Positions 12,592 to 23,190 of a stretch of 64,000 nt of DNA are shown in pieces. Where the stretch lies: the NCBI GenBank assembly GCA_907164885.2, contig OU015495.1, forward strand, positions 99,038,832 through 99,102,831, read 5' to 3'. The position numbers and the translations under genes are program-made. The stretch's first letter is position 1. Each line of letters opens with the position of its first letter. The stretch is from Dolomedes plantarius (lineage: Eukaryota; Arthropoda; Arachnida; Araneae; Dolomedidae). The notes below the pieces were generated by a model. The model was given only the letters and a program-made list of their open reading frames with translations, was not told the DNA's origin and ran no database searches.

Positions 12592-13219
12592 GTCTACACT
12601 GTCGCCAGAGCCAAGAGAAGAACACATGATGGAAGAGAAATAGTCATTATCCCTTTGGGATTCCCTTTATTCCATGAAAGTATATTTCAAGAAGGCAGAC
12701 ATCAATATTTCACGAAGGCAGATATTTCAGCAAAGCACAGTTAATTTTACAGCAGCGCACGCACAAACAATACCAGTCGCCGGACCTGCCGGAGCTTGAA
12801 TATATGCGTTTACATCATCGATTTCGGAAGCAGAGCGAAGAACGCGAAAACAGATCAAGGACGAAGACAGGACAGGACCAGCAGAGCGCAAGAAAAAGCC
12901 GTGAAAATCCTCTGTTCGACCTTTTTATACCAAGAGGGCACTAGGTGTTTAAAATTCTTTTAATTGGTTAGAATCGAACATCCGACTTGACCACGTGAGC
13001 CATAACTCATGATTCCGAACACGCGATGCAAAGGCGCGTGGTTTCTGAATCATCCTGAATCATAGGCGCATGACTTTCAAAGCGTGCATTAAGGGACAAA
13101 CTAGTTAGTCAATCTATTTACTTCTAGACCGCAATTTAGACTAGGGGATGTGTTTTATTGAAAGGATAAAAGAATAATTTAGAATAACCGTTAAGTAATA
13201 AAGGTGGGACATTATCATT

Positions 13220-13221
<2 letters not shown>
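12592..13221. other. Interval without a recognised gene
   Basis: It continues the segment split by the hAT insertion. Purine-rich sequence and a possible TATA-like TTTTTATACC near 12925 are visible, but no coding frame or element boundary was established. Confidence 0.35.

Positions 13222-13270
<49 letters not shown>
13222..13270. repeat. (CA)n-(TA)n microsatellite
   Basis: About ten CA units are followed by about fourteen AT units. Confidence 0.95.
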
Positions 13271-13271
<1 letters not shown>

Positions 13272-13324
13272 CATCTTGACAGAAACTTCTTGTGTTTTAC
13301 TTGTTTTGAATGCGAATTCGGTTA

Positions 13325-13597
13325 TCAGACGCTGTGATTTTTTGTTAGTTCTTCATACGATTCTTCATAACGTTCAATAATCAATTTTAAATCACATTGG
13401 AACTGCACAGCACGTTCGACATTGTCATCATTTATAAGAAAATATCCAAGCTTATTGGCTAGTTGGAGGCCTTCTAGAATTGTACTTGCAGATAGTGGAA
13501 ACACTCCGTCACCACTACTATAAACTAACGTGGAATCATCTACATTGTCGGAAATACTCTGATAAAATTGCACGCCATATAAGGTACAGTGCAACAC
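13325..13597 (-). pseudogene. Unassigned open frame, possibly a pogo/Tigger transposase tail
   Basis: The 90-codon minus-strand frame is acidic and helical in character, with TILEGLQLANKLGYF and IIERYEESYEELTK. A plausible splice acceptor (TTTTATCAG) lies just inside it. Its layout (short acidic stretch, then two predicted helices) recalls the C-terminal tails of Tigger transposases, but no diagnostic motif is present and the usual terminal FF motif is missing. It could equally be a terminal exon of an unidentified host gene. Confidence 0.3.
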
Positions 13598-14052
13598 AAT
13601 ATTTTTTAAAATCCTTTATTGGTTTTTAAACCGTGTTAAAGTTTAAAAAAATAAATGTAAAAAAAATAGTCTGTTCTTTTTCGTGGACCGTATTAATTCA
13701 AATCCGTGCGGAAAAAATGAAAGAGAGAGAGAGAGAATCATAATTTAACCGCCAATCGTCTAAATTTTAAAGGCAATTTGCTCACAGGTTAATTGCGTAA
13801 TAAGTTAATACATTTTTAAAAATTTTTACTTTACAGAAACATTTTAATTTACGAAATATTAGAATCAAGTATAATACAAGAGAAATTATCTTTATATACC
13901 GTATCAAATAAAGTCGACCTATACATTTTAAAATTGTTTATAAACTCATCAGTTTTCATAGAAGACTTTAGCAAATTTTTAACTCTGTTTTAACAAATCT
14001 TGTAGGAAGAAAACCCAATCTTCTATTTAAATTATTTTTTCTCATTCCTAAA
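13598..14052. other. A+T-rich interval without a recognised gene
   Basis: A short (GA)n run occurs near 13723-13737. Nothing else is supported. Confidence 0.4.
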
Positions 14053-14545
14053 TCTATACTTATATATAAAGAGAGAGCGATTTTGTACGTGGAGGGTAAT
14101 CTTCAGAACCACTGTACCTATTTGAAAAATTCTTGCACTGTTTGAAAGGTACAGTATTCCAGATGGACATAGGCTATATACTTTGTATATCTAATCAGTA
14201 GATATAAAGTTAGGGGCTTAATCCTAACAATCTCCATTGTTACCGCTACTGTCTTCTACGGCTTTTTGTTCCGAAGATTTCAACGATCCTTTGATGTATA
14301 GACTGATGTGGTGCTATCGCGGTGGGCTTCTGTTCTGACGCTAGCGGTTCGAACCTAGCCATTCTCCGGCACGCCTTTTTCTTTCAAAAAATTTATTTTA
14401 ATTATTAACTAACATAAAATTAATTTGAGGTATTATTTAGGTTATTATTAAGGTAAAAAAAGATTTACAATTTATTGGCTATCAACTGGAAATTTATTGG
14501 TATAATATTTTGTTCAACCCGGACAAAGTCGGGAAGGGCCGCTAG
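14053..14545 (+). mobile_element. Non-autonomous Helitron (about 493 bp)
   Basis: The element starts with TC (TCTATACTTATATATAAAG), ends with CTAG, lies between A and T, and has a hairpin about 12 bases before the 3' end (CCCGGACAAAGTCGGG). These are the Helitron hallmarks, and the sequence resembles Helitron termini from insects. No Rep/helicase coding is present. Inside, GCGGTTCGAACCTAGCC looks like a B box, suggesting a captured tRNA-like fragment. Confidence 0.75.
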
Positions 14546-15059
14546 TTGTTAATAAGAAAGCTTATCAGTCGATCAACTTGATAACAACAACTCATCAAAA
14601 ATTAAAATGAAGATTAATATTAATAAATTAATAAATAAGGCGTTACAAAACTGTTAAATTAATTTGCTTAAAAATTAAAATTCCGGTCGTAGAACAAGAG
14701 CGAAATATTTCTTTCAAATCGTAGATTGTTGACGTCCGTTTTCTCACTAATATGTGGGGAGTTTGTAGGGGATGAAGCCTAACCAAGTCCCCTTGGCAGT
14801 GGTCTACGCTAGGACCCTTGCCAGCAAACTAAACACTTGTGCTGTGAAGGATCCGCAATTGAAACATTTTGACTCCTTCCAACAGTATCACCATTTTTTC
14901 CGTCAACACATTTATGGGTCATAAAACGGCCATATTGGAAAAAGGGGGCCTGGCCTGCACCTGCACTGAGTTCCGAGAAACATCACACCCCAAAATTCTT
15001 TAGGAAGGGAGGAAGAGAATTCCACGAAGACTCAAGCGACGTCCAATTTTCGCGGAAAT
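14546..15059. other. Interval between the Helitron and the LINE 3' region
   Basis: No gene was recognised. The right part (about 14750-15059) may belong to the 3' end of the minus-strand LINE, but I could not place the boundary. Confidence 0.35.
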
Positions 15060-15711
15060 AAAAATACCACGTGAGTCAACCGTGGGGATGTCGCATCATC
15101 CTGCCCACGAATAAAATGCACGGAACGGCAAAAGATTTACGAGGAAGACCAGCCTGGGGAGGAGCCAATACGAAAAACGATAAACCTCATGCTCCCCCCA
15201 ACCAAAAGGTTATAAGGCAACAACAACTAGAAATCCAGCCCGGGGACCACCAGCCCTTCCGACCACCAACAGACACGCCACGGTCACCCACAATAACCCA
15301 AACAGCAACAACAAACAAAATAAACATGGAACGCCAGCAACAACACCAACACCACCACCAGGCCTACCCCAAACAACGCCCCCACACCGGTCAAGATCTA
15401 AGGCCAGAAGTGGCCACCAGCCCCAAATTAGAATTGACAGACAAACAAAAAGAAAGCACACCAAAAATAAAACCCCAAAACCAATGCCTAATTAACTTAA
15501 ACAATGGCAAAAACTAGTACATACCCAAATACTACCACAGCCCTAAAGAACAGACCGCACGGCAGCGACCCGAACACCCGAGCAGCCAAGTACCTGCCCT
15601 ACCACAAGAGCCACACCAAATTAGCCAACAGCGAGAAACCACGATATACCAAAAGAGCCTGCGAAGCTGATAAGCCCGACTCGAGCAAGGCCAAAAACAC
15701 CACAGCAAACC
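15060..15711 (-). other. LINE 3' untranslated region with strong strand asymmetry
   Basis: The plus strand is almost all A and C with CAACAA and CACCAC runs, so the LINE sense strand is G/T-rich. The plus-strand frame 15071-15517 is a Gln/His/Pro/Thr-rich product of this composition and is not credited as a gene. Confidence 0.6.
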
Positions 15712-16443
15712 CTACTGGGATAAAACCTCTTCCAAAAGGACACCCACCACCTTGCGAATATAATTCTTGCAATAATAATCATTAAAAATTTTGTGTTTTG
15801 ACCAATTTGCTATATCCATGGGAAGACAATGACGCCAATTATTAAACTTCGGACAATCGAATAAACAATGCTCAACTGTCTGAATATCATTACAGGAGCA
15901 AATATCAGTTTTATAATGAAATCTCCTTTCATATTGCTCGAATGATCCATGACCAGTCATGGCCTGATTAATCAAGAAGTCCGCGCAAAGTCTTGAAGAA
16001 CTAACAGTTTTAAATATTTCATATACCCTTCTACCTTTATCTCCGTCTTCCCAGGTAATTTGCCAAATTTTAATTTCCTCCTTATCCAGAATGTTCCTAA
16101 TCTTTCTTCCAGACCACTTGTAGGTACTACCCACCTCTTCAAGTCTCGCAGCTTCTTTTGCCGTCCTATCAACCTCTTCATTACCCGCGATCCCCACATG
16201 GGCCTTCACCCAGTGCAGACAAACCTGCATGTCATTGTTCCTTATTTCCTTTTTTATCTCTTCTACAAGGCTGCCTCTGTAATCAATCGAGTTCAAAGCC
16301 TCCAAGGCGCTTCTAGAGTCCGTATAAATATCGTATTTTTTTATATTCCTATCCCTCATCTCCTCGACAGTCATTTGCAGAGCACGTAATTCCGCCATGT
16401 AAGAGCTAGATCTCTCTAATCTTTCTAAGATAAATAGTTTCAC
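15712..16443 (-). pseudogene. LINE RNase H domain and C-terminal zinc motif
   Basis: This is the 3' end of the LINE ORF2. RNase H would remove the RNA strand from the RNA-DNA hybrid during target-primed reverse transcription. The acidic residues are all visible: TDGS in the upstream frame, then MAELRAL, IYTDSRSAL and GNEEVDRTAKEA. HWVKAHVG supplies the active-site His. The C-terminal CSCNDIQTVEHCLFDCP is the CCHC-like motif typical of R1/I-type ORF2 proteins. A frameshift separates TDGS (frame 16406-17554) from MAELRAL. The stop after LLEEVLSQ is probably the natural end of ORF2. Confidence 0.85.
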
Positions 16444-17917
16444 CTTTCTCCGTATATATTACTACTCCTACACCAGCCCTATCTTCCATTTTTGAACCGT
16501 CAGTATAAATCTTGGTGTTGGTTTTAGGGGCCAAATCATAAGTCCAGTTTATCCTGTAAAGATCTTCAATTTTCATTATTCTTCTACTTTTAATTCCACT
16601 ATTTTCCCTATTGTAAATCATACCATTAATCTCTATATCCTCCCCTTTGTTAATCAATCTGTATTGCATTTTAGCCATGCCTGCCTTAATGTGTAACGGT
16701 ATGCAACCCGGCAGCACATTCAGAGCATCAGTAGCAACCGTCCTATAACATATGGTTATCCCCAAAAGATAGGGCCTCTGTATCTGCCTAAGCTTGTTAT
16801 TAGTGTTATACCCATTCTGATACCAGATTTCAGTGGCATATAAGAGCATTTTCTCTATGACCGTCAGGTAGATCTGTTTCAATATTTCCGGTTTAATGCC
16901 CCACGTCTTAGCAGTAATTCTATTTAGCTTATAAAAGTATTTCAAGGCCTTTTCCTGCATTTTATCCAAATGTTTAATGAAGCCAAGTTTGTTATCAATG
17001 TACACCCCCAAATATTCAATCTCCCTTTGATATTTAATGCTCCGAGTACCCATTTTAATGGTGGGTCTCCAGCCAACATTACCAGACTTCTTGATAATAG
17101 TATTACTACACTTATTAATACTAAACTCCAAGTTGTTATTATTACCCCACTCATAGCAGTGATCCATGATATATTTAGAGTACTCCGTAAATTTATGTAT
17201 ATGTAGGGATTTAATCAAAATAATAATGTCATCAGCATATGCCTGTATACTGTATCTGCCATTACCTTCTTCAATACAAAGGAGCTCATTCATAACGATA
17301 AGCCAAAGAATTGGGCCAAGGGACGAGCCCTGGGGCACCCCCACGTTATAATTCACTTCACCTTTATCGGTTATAACTTTTCTATTGGTGATGTAGATAA
17401 CAATGATACAATACAAGTACCCCTCCAATCTCAGCTTTTTCAGTTCTCTAATTAGGATACCTCTTCTGGCTGAATTGAATGCATTTTTGATATCTAGCGA
17501 AATGAGGCAGGTATGCTCCCCATTCGCTTTATTCTCCTTGATTTTGTCCATCACTTTACTCAGTGCCTGCAGGCAACCCAGCCCTCTCCTGGAGCCATAT
17601 TGCTCACTCGACAGAAGTTCTTTATGCTCAAGATGAATAATAAGTCTGTTAGCAATGATCTTATCAAAAATTTTACAGTGACCGGTAATAAACAGATAGG
17701 CCTGTAGGAACTGGGTTCTAATAAATCCTTGCCCTCCTTAGGAAAAAACAGAACCATCGCTTTCTTCCAAGCGTCTGGAAAGTATTTTTCCCTGATACAT
17801 GTGTTAAAGATAATTTTGAAAATACCTTTGTCACTATTATAGATTTCGTTGACAATACTCATAGTGAAGCCATCAAATCCAGGCGCCTTATTCTTACTAA
17901 TTTTATTTACCATCATA
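16406..17917 (-). pseudogene. LINE reverse transcriptase domain
   Basis: Two overlapping minus-strand frames (17560-17917 and 16406-17554) carry the reverse transcriptase motifs in order: NKAPGFDGF, YRPICLLP, SLDIKNAFNSARR, GVPQGSSLGPILW, and the catalytic AYADDIIIL. The YADD box is intact. The thumb follows, then TDGSKMEDRAGVGVVIYT at the RNase H start. A frameshift near 17557 breaks the frame. The mariner sits exactly upstream of the NKAPG motif, and the frame resumes beyond it at 18883. Confidence 0.88.
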
Positions 17918-18882
17918 CGAGGGTAGGCTGAAAAGTAATGCACAAATGCTTGTAGAGCGCGAACGAAATGACCTTCAAAACCGTGCCAAGTGGCATATGG
18001 AAGTTACATTCCCCCTCAATACTCATCACAGGTTTTCAGTCGTTGTGGTCATCCAGTGTATTTTGAAAAGCGGTAGTATGGAGACGTGTTCTAGTGCTAT
18101 GTCAACGGCGAGTTATATAGCGCGCTATTATCGAATTTTTAACAGCTGAAAACGTGACTCCTACTGAGATTCATCGTCGTTTAAAGGCTGTTTATGGTGA
18201 CGATGCTGTTGATAGGGATACTGTAAATCGATGGGTAATAAAATTTCATGGTTGCGAGCCTGGAAAAGCCATAATTGTTGATGAAACACGCAGCGGACGT
18301 CCGATCACTGCCACAGAGGATGAACATCGCAAACTCGTCGACGATTTGATTCAAAATGACCGGCGAATCACTCAAAAGCGTATCGCAAACTATATTGGAG
18401 TATCCAAGGAATGTGTCTGCATCATTATAGAACGACTGGGATACCGTAAAATCTGTGCTAGATGGGTACCACGCCGTCTCACAGGCGAGAACAGCGTCAG
18501 ACTGGAGAGGCTCTGCGAAATCTGAAGTTTGAACTGATTCCACACCCTCCTTATTCCCCCGATCTTGCGCCTTGCAATTTTTATGTTTTTCCTCTACTCA
18601 AAAGAGACCTAAAGGGTAATCATTACACCTCGGACGATGTGATAAAGGCAGCTGTCAAGTTGTGGATTCGAGAAAAGTCGGAAGAATTTTTCAGTGACGG
18701 AATGAGAAAACTTGTTATACGTTGGGAGAAATGTGTTAGCCTTAACGGTGACTATGTTAAAAAATAAATATATGATTTTGAAGCTTAAGAATTGTACTTT
18801 AATGTTCTTTTTGCCCGATCTCGCTATTTCTTTTTGTTCCCGCTCTACAAGCATGTGTGCATTACTTTTCAGCCTACCCTGG
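17918..18882 (+). mobile_element. Mariner element (965 bp) inside the LINE
   Basis: Near-identical inverted termini (GGGTAGGCTGAAAAGTAATG) extend about 40 bp into each side. TA lies at 17916-17917 and 18883-18884. Removing one TA and the element rejoins the LINE frame. The internally deleted transposase makes it non-autonomous. Confidence 0.93.
18100..18767 (+). pseudogene. Mariner transposase with its catalytic centre deleted
   Basis: The N-terminal half is readable from TAENVTPTEIHRRLKAVYG through the helix-turn-helix domains to WVPRRLTGENSVRLE. It then jumps to LIPHPPYSPDLAPCNFYVF and runs to the natural C-terminus. The missing middle holds the first two catalytic Asp residues. The third position in APCNF is Asn instead of Asp. 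A frameshift near 18125 also separates the start MSTASYI from the RAIIEFL-like segment. It could not transpose itself. Confidence 0.88.
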
Positions 18883-19704
18883 TATCTATTTCATTTATTG
18901 TAATTTCCGGGTAGTCCTCTATTATAATATAATCAGTTTGGTCATCTTCCATTTCGGAGGCCTTCGTGAAATGGTACTTCAGGAGCGATTCCTCAATCTC
19001 ATCCTCCCTATCCAAAATCGTACCTTGAGCGTCTCTAATTCTTTCCACCTTATTGTGCGTCTTTTCCCAAATGATGTTTTTAACTTTCCCAAAAGTGTCC
19101 TTAACAGTGAGTTTGTCCAGAAAATCCTTAAAACCTTCCCTTTTAGTCACTAGAATAAGTTTATCTATATTCCGCTCTTTCCCTTTTAAACCTCTCCTGC
19201 CAAAAGTCTCTCTCCTGATTATCATTTGCTTTTTAAACTCTTTCTTAACGCCCTAACCGCACTGCGTTTAGTTTTCAATTTACTATTCAAACATGGAGCA
19301 GGCTTAGTACCTTCGTTTTTCTTCCTTTTACTAAATTTACGGCAAAGTTTCTCAGTTTCCTCATTTATTTTATCAAGAATATTATCAATGCTCATCTCAT
19401 CCAATTTATTCTTAAGATGTTTCATTTTATCTCTTATCCCTATTATGAAACCGAGTCAATCTATATTTTTTTATCTCCCACCTCTTCCCCTTCATCGGCC
19501 TCTCGGTATCCTTAGTTATTAGAACCTCAAATGAGAAAGCATTATGATCAGTATTAACATATTTATCAACCACCCTCCAGTTATAAATGTGATCTTCTAT
19601 GACTCCAAAGGTAATAGTGAGGTCCAGCCAGCTGTGACCCGTAGGGCCGACAAACGTGGGAAGACTGTTGGGATCATTTCTAATAATACCCCCATGATCT
19701 ATAA
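18883..19704 (-). pseudogene. LINE ORF2: endonuclease C-terminal half and linker to the reverse transcriptase
   Basis: Three adjoining minus-strand frames (19427-19704, 19222-19425, 18883-19225) continue the endonuclease through GPTGHSWLDLTITFG and the final NTDHNAFSFEVL (the conserved SDH-like His motif), then a Lys-rich linker leading to EITINEID just before the mariner. In-frame stops separate the pieces. The hAT element at 19705 interrupts it at VIDHGG. Confidence 0.8.
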
Positions 19705-20451
19705 CAGGGCTTCTTAAACTGTGGGTCGCGACCCCCCTGGGGGTCGCGAGACTACTGAAAGGGGGTCGCAAAGATCTGATACTTTTCAATCATTATAAAT
19801 AAAATTTTAAAATTAGTATTCACACTACGTACAAATATAAATACAAATAAAAATCATACAAAATACTAGTGTAGTTTTATTATAACTATTTTTTGAAAAA
19901 AGTGGCAATGCAAAACTGTTATGTAGGGCCTATAAATGAAAATATGGAAGTAGCATTTAAAATAATAAATACAACGCGCTCCTCGATTTTCAACTGAACG
20001 TTCGACATTGATGTCTGGCCGCCGGCGTCAGTGTTTGCAAGATAACTTAGTGATTATAAGTACCCAGACACCGCGTCGCCTTACAGCTTACACATACAAT
20101 ACGGAAGCATAATCAAGCTAGGCTAGGCGAATCGGCATATTATTTTTATGAAAGAATAATAAAAAAAATTAAATGAAAGCTTCTTTTTCGGCGTCTTTGT
20201 GATACGGTGCCTTTGTGCGCTGCACACTTTGAACACGCCATGCGTCGGGGTTGATCTGATCGTAATTTGTTGTCATTGCACTGGTAAAGATTCGAGTGTA
20301 GTTATTTTTCTGTTTGTACTTCAGTTTGGACTCAGCTTTGTCTTCGTAGTGACATGTGTGTATTTACTGTGTAATTTTCAGTTGGTGTTTTTAATTATTA
20401 CGTTAAAGTTCAACTACATTTTGTTTAATTATTTATTATTATTTAACCATC

Positions 20452-22317
20452 ATGGATAAATGGCTAATTAAAATTCCAACTAATAAGTCTGCCACGCCGT
20501 CACAACCAAGTTGCAGTGCTTCAAATCCGACTTCTAGCAAAACAAAAAAAAGAAAATATGACGAATCATATTTGCAGTATGGCTTCACATGCTCTTCTCA
20601 CAACAATGAAGAACAACCAGTGTGCTTAATTTGCAAAGAAGTTTTGGCTGCAGAAAGCATGAAACCGTCAAAACTGCAACGACATTTGAATACTAAACAT
20701 GCAACGTTATCAAAAAAGCCAATAGAATATTTTGAGCGTCTTTTGCAAACATCAAATAAAGAAAAGAACACTTTGGAGAAGTATGTTACTTTGAATGATA
20801 AATATCTATTGGCATCGTATGAAGTTTCGTATTTGATAGCAAAAACGAAAAAGCCTTTTACTATTGGAGAGCAACTTTTATTACCTGCAGCTATAAGAAT
20901 GTCTGAAATTGTTCATGGAAAACAGTATGCTGCTGAAATTAGTAAAATTCCATTATCAAATGACACTGTGTCCAAAAGAATTTCAGACATTAGCAATGAT
21001 CAATTTCAACAGCTTCTTATGAGGCTTAAAGACAGCTCAAAGTTTGCAATACAACTGGACGAGTCGACAGACATTTCAAAAATAGCACAGTTGTTACTTT
21101 TTGTAAGATATATTTATGAGGGAAGCATTCATGAAGATATACTGTTTTGTCGTCCTCTGGAAGGTCATACTCGTGGAAAAGATATATATAAAAAAGTAAA
21201 TGAGTTTTTTGAAAAAGAAGGATTAAATTGGAAAAATTGTGTTGGTGTGTGCACGGACGGTGCTGCAGCAATGACCGGACAAGATCTTGGTTTTACAGCA
21301 TTTGTTAAAGCTGGAAATGATCATATTACATTTACACATTGTATGATTCACCGAGAGGCACTTGTTGTTAAAAAAATTGCACCAGAATTAAACACTGTGT
21401 TTTTTGATGCAGTCAAAATCATTAACTTTATTAAAAGTCGAGCACTTAATAGTCGATTGTTTAAAAATTTGTGCATTGATATGGATTCGGATTATACAAG
21501 TTTATTGCTACATGCTGAAGTTAGGTGGCTATCAAGAGGTCGAAGTTTGAAACGATTATTAACTTTAAAAGATGAAGTTCTTATATTTCTAACAGAGCAA
21601 AATTCTAATTTGGCCGATTATTTTCACGATAATTTATGGCTTCTCAAGCTATGCTATTTGGCAGATATTTTTGATAAAATCAATGATATGAATTTATCAA
21701 TGCAGGGAGTCTGCGTTAATATGTTTATGTTAAAAAATAAACTTGAGGCTTTTGTTAAAAAAATTCTTATATGGAAGAACAGAGTGGAAAGTGGATCGCT
21801 CGAAATGTTTCCATTTACTGACGAGTATATAATTAGAAACAATATTTCAAAAAAAGATACTCCTATAACAAAAATTATAGTTAATCATTTGAAGGATATG
21901 GAAGTTTACATGCATAGGTATTTTCCCAATGATATCGATACACAACAATGGATTTGCAATCCATTTTCAATTGAAATGGAAGAAATTAATTTTTTAAACT
22001 TCAAAGCACAAGAAGAATTTGCCGAATTAACAAGTGATACTACCTTGCGACTCAGATTTTCTCAAGTGCCTGTGCATGAATTTTGGATAGAAATCAAATC
22101 AGAATATCCCCTACTATCGGAAATGGCAATGAATAAATTACTGCCATTTTGTACAACATATTTATGTGAATCAGCCTTTTCCACATTAACTTACATAAAA
22201 TCAAAATACCGTTCAACTTTAATAAACGTTGAAAATTTATTACGATCTGCAATAACTCAAATTGAGCCTAGATTTAATTATTTGTGTAAAAATAAACAAT
22301 CACATCCGTCACATTAA
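20452..22317 (+). CDS. hAT transposase, BED finger and DUF4371 type (ZBED5-like)
   Basis: This 621-residue protein would act in the nucleus, bind the element ends and catalyse cut-and-paste transposition. The ATG context ATCATGG is favourable, and the next upstream frame ends just before it. A BED-type finger lies at about residues 55-85 (CLICKE with RHLNTKH). The catalytic-domain motifs follow in hAT order: IQLDESTDIS (first Asp), CTDGAAAMTG (second Asp), FTHCMIHREALV, EVRWLSRG, and the C-terminal CESAFSTLTYIKSKYRSTL with the acidic Glu and dimerisation helix. No stop or frameshift is visible and the length is normal for the family. It resembles transposases related to vertebrate ZBED5 and SCAND3. 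A poly(A) signal follows at 22450. A domesticated role is unlikely, since the element ends are intact. Confidence 0.95.
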   Translation: MDKWLIKIPTNKSATPSQPSCSASNPTSSKTKKRKYDESYLQYGFTCSSHNNEEQPVCLICKEVLAAESMKPSKLQRHLNTKHATLSKKPIEYFERLLQTSNKEKNTLEKYVTLNDKYLLASYEVSYLIAKTKKPFTIGEQLLLPAAIRMSEIVHGKQYAAEISKIPLSNDTVSKRISDISNDQFQQLLMRLKDSSKFAIQLDESTDISKIAQLLLFVRYIYEGSIHEDILFCRPLEGHTRGKDIYKKVNEFFEKEGLNWKNCVGVCTDGAAAMTGQDLGFTAFVKAGNDHITFTHCMIHREALVVKKIAPELNTVFFDAVKIINFIKSRALNSRLFKNLCIDMDSDYTSLLLHAEVRWLSRGRSLKRLLTLKDEVLIFLTEQNSNLADYFHDNLWLLKLCYLADIFDKINDMNLSMQGVCVNMFMLKNKLEAFVKKILIWKNRVESGSLEMFPFTDEYIIRNNISKKDTPITKIIVNHLKDMEVYMHRYFPNDIDTQQWICNPFSIEMEEINFLNFKAQEEFAELTSDTTLRLRFSQVPVHEFWIEIKSEYPLLSEMAMNKLLPFCTTYLCESAFSTLTYIKSKYRSTLINVENLLRSAITQIEPRFNYLCKNKQSHPSH

Positions 22318-22344
22318 TATTGTTTGATGTTAATAATATGTTTT

Positions 22345-22476
22345 TATTAAAAAAATTGTTACAAAAATTTATTTTTTCTATTGAATATATAGATATAGTT
22401 TTATGTTTTCTTATAAAAAAATTGTTACAAAAGTTTATTTTTTCTATTGAATAAATATATATATAGTTTTATGTCA
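22345..22476 (+). repeat. 66-bp tandem duplication in the hAT 3' region
   Basis: Two consecutive copies with a period of 66 bp, containing ATTGTTACAAAA and TTTTTTCTATTGAATA, follow the transposase stop. They differ at a few positions. Confidence 0.85.
22450..22455 (+). terminator. Candidate poly(A) signal of the hAT transposase
   Basis: AATAAA lies about 130 bases after the stop codon, in the second copy of the 66-bp duplication. The first copy has GAATATAT at that place. Confidence 0.5.
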
Positions 22477-22716
22477 TTCTATTTATTGTGTTTTATTACG
22501 ACCGATATCCCGTCAACGTTTCCAATTATATATATGTGAAATGAATGGGTACGTATTCTTTAATCCTTATTTTATTTACATTGTAAAATAGTGCGATATT
22601 ACATCTACATCTACGGTTAATATATATTTCATTATATGGAGGAGGGGGTCGTTTAAAATTTCCTAAGCTTGAAGGGGGTCGCTATATAAAAAAGTTTAAG
22701 AAGCCCTGATCTATAA

Positions 22717-23190
22717 CATATTTAATGGTTTCCTTCCCCATAAGGTCGAGTTGGCGTTAACATCCCCCATTACAATAATCCTGTGGCCTCTGTATTTTTC
22801 TGTAATGTCTCTCAATTGGCTCCATTCTATCAGTGGTACCATTAGCTGGCGGAATATAAATTGATATCACGATAATCTCACTATTGTTTCTACCAATTTT
22901 GATAGCCACTATATATTCACTGTCAATAAGTTTAATATATTTTAGCTTACGTCTGATCACTAGTGCAGCTTTTGGATCTTATCAGGAATCCCCAATAACT
23001 CATGTTTCTTCCCTCTCTTATAATGAGGTTCATTTAAAGACAGAATATCATAATCCATATCGCCCATTAGCTCCTGGGCAGCGCTATACGATTTATTGAG
23101 ATGCAAGCACGATTAGGAAAACCGAGAAACAGGCCCAGTATCCACCTGAACCCGTGGCCCAGGCAAGGCAACATCATTTACCATAGTCGG
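22717..23190 (-). pseudogene. LINE ORF2: endonuclease N-terminal half (broken)
   Basis: Minus-strand traces in two frames give DYDILSLNEPHYKRG (the conserved LNEP/QEP motif carrying the first catalytic Glu), then EIIVISIYIPP and, after a frameshift, IIVMGDVNANS with the conserved Asp and Asn. The segment begins at the end of ORF1 near 23190 and stops at the hAT insertion. Multiple stops occur around 22950-23070. Confidence 0.75.

Larger units (their letters stand above)
19705..22708 (+). mobile_element. Complete hAT transposon (3004 bp) with an intact transposase
   Basis: The first 16 bases at each end are perfect inverted repeats (CAGGGCTTCTTAAACT). Both flanks carry the identical 8-bp duplication ATCTATAA (19697-19704 and 22709-22716). 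One uninterrupted 621-codon transposase lies inside. Identical target repeats, matched ends and an open frame together suggest a young, possibly active copy. It inserted into the endonuclease region of the older LINE. Confidence 0.95.

Noticed and set aside
15071..15517. Plus-strand 148-codon frame rich in Gln, His, Pro and Thr
   Set aside because: It lies antisense in the A/C-rich 3' region of the minus-strand LINE. The residue bias follows base composition and there is no domain.
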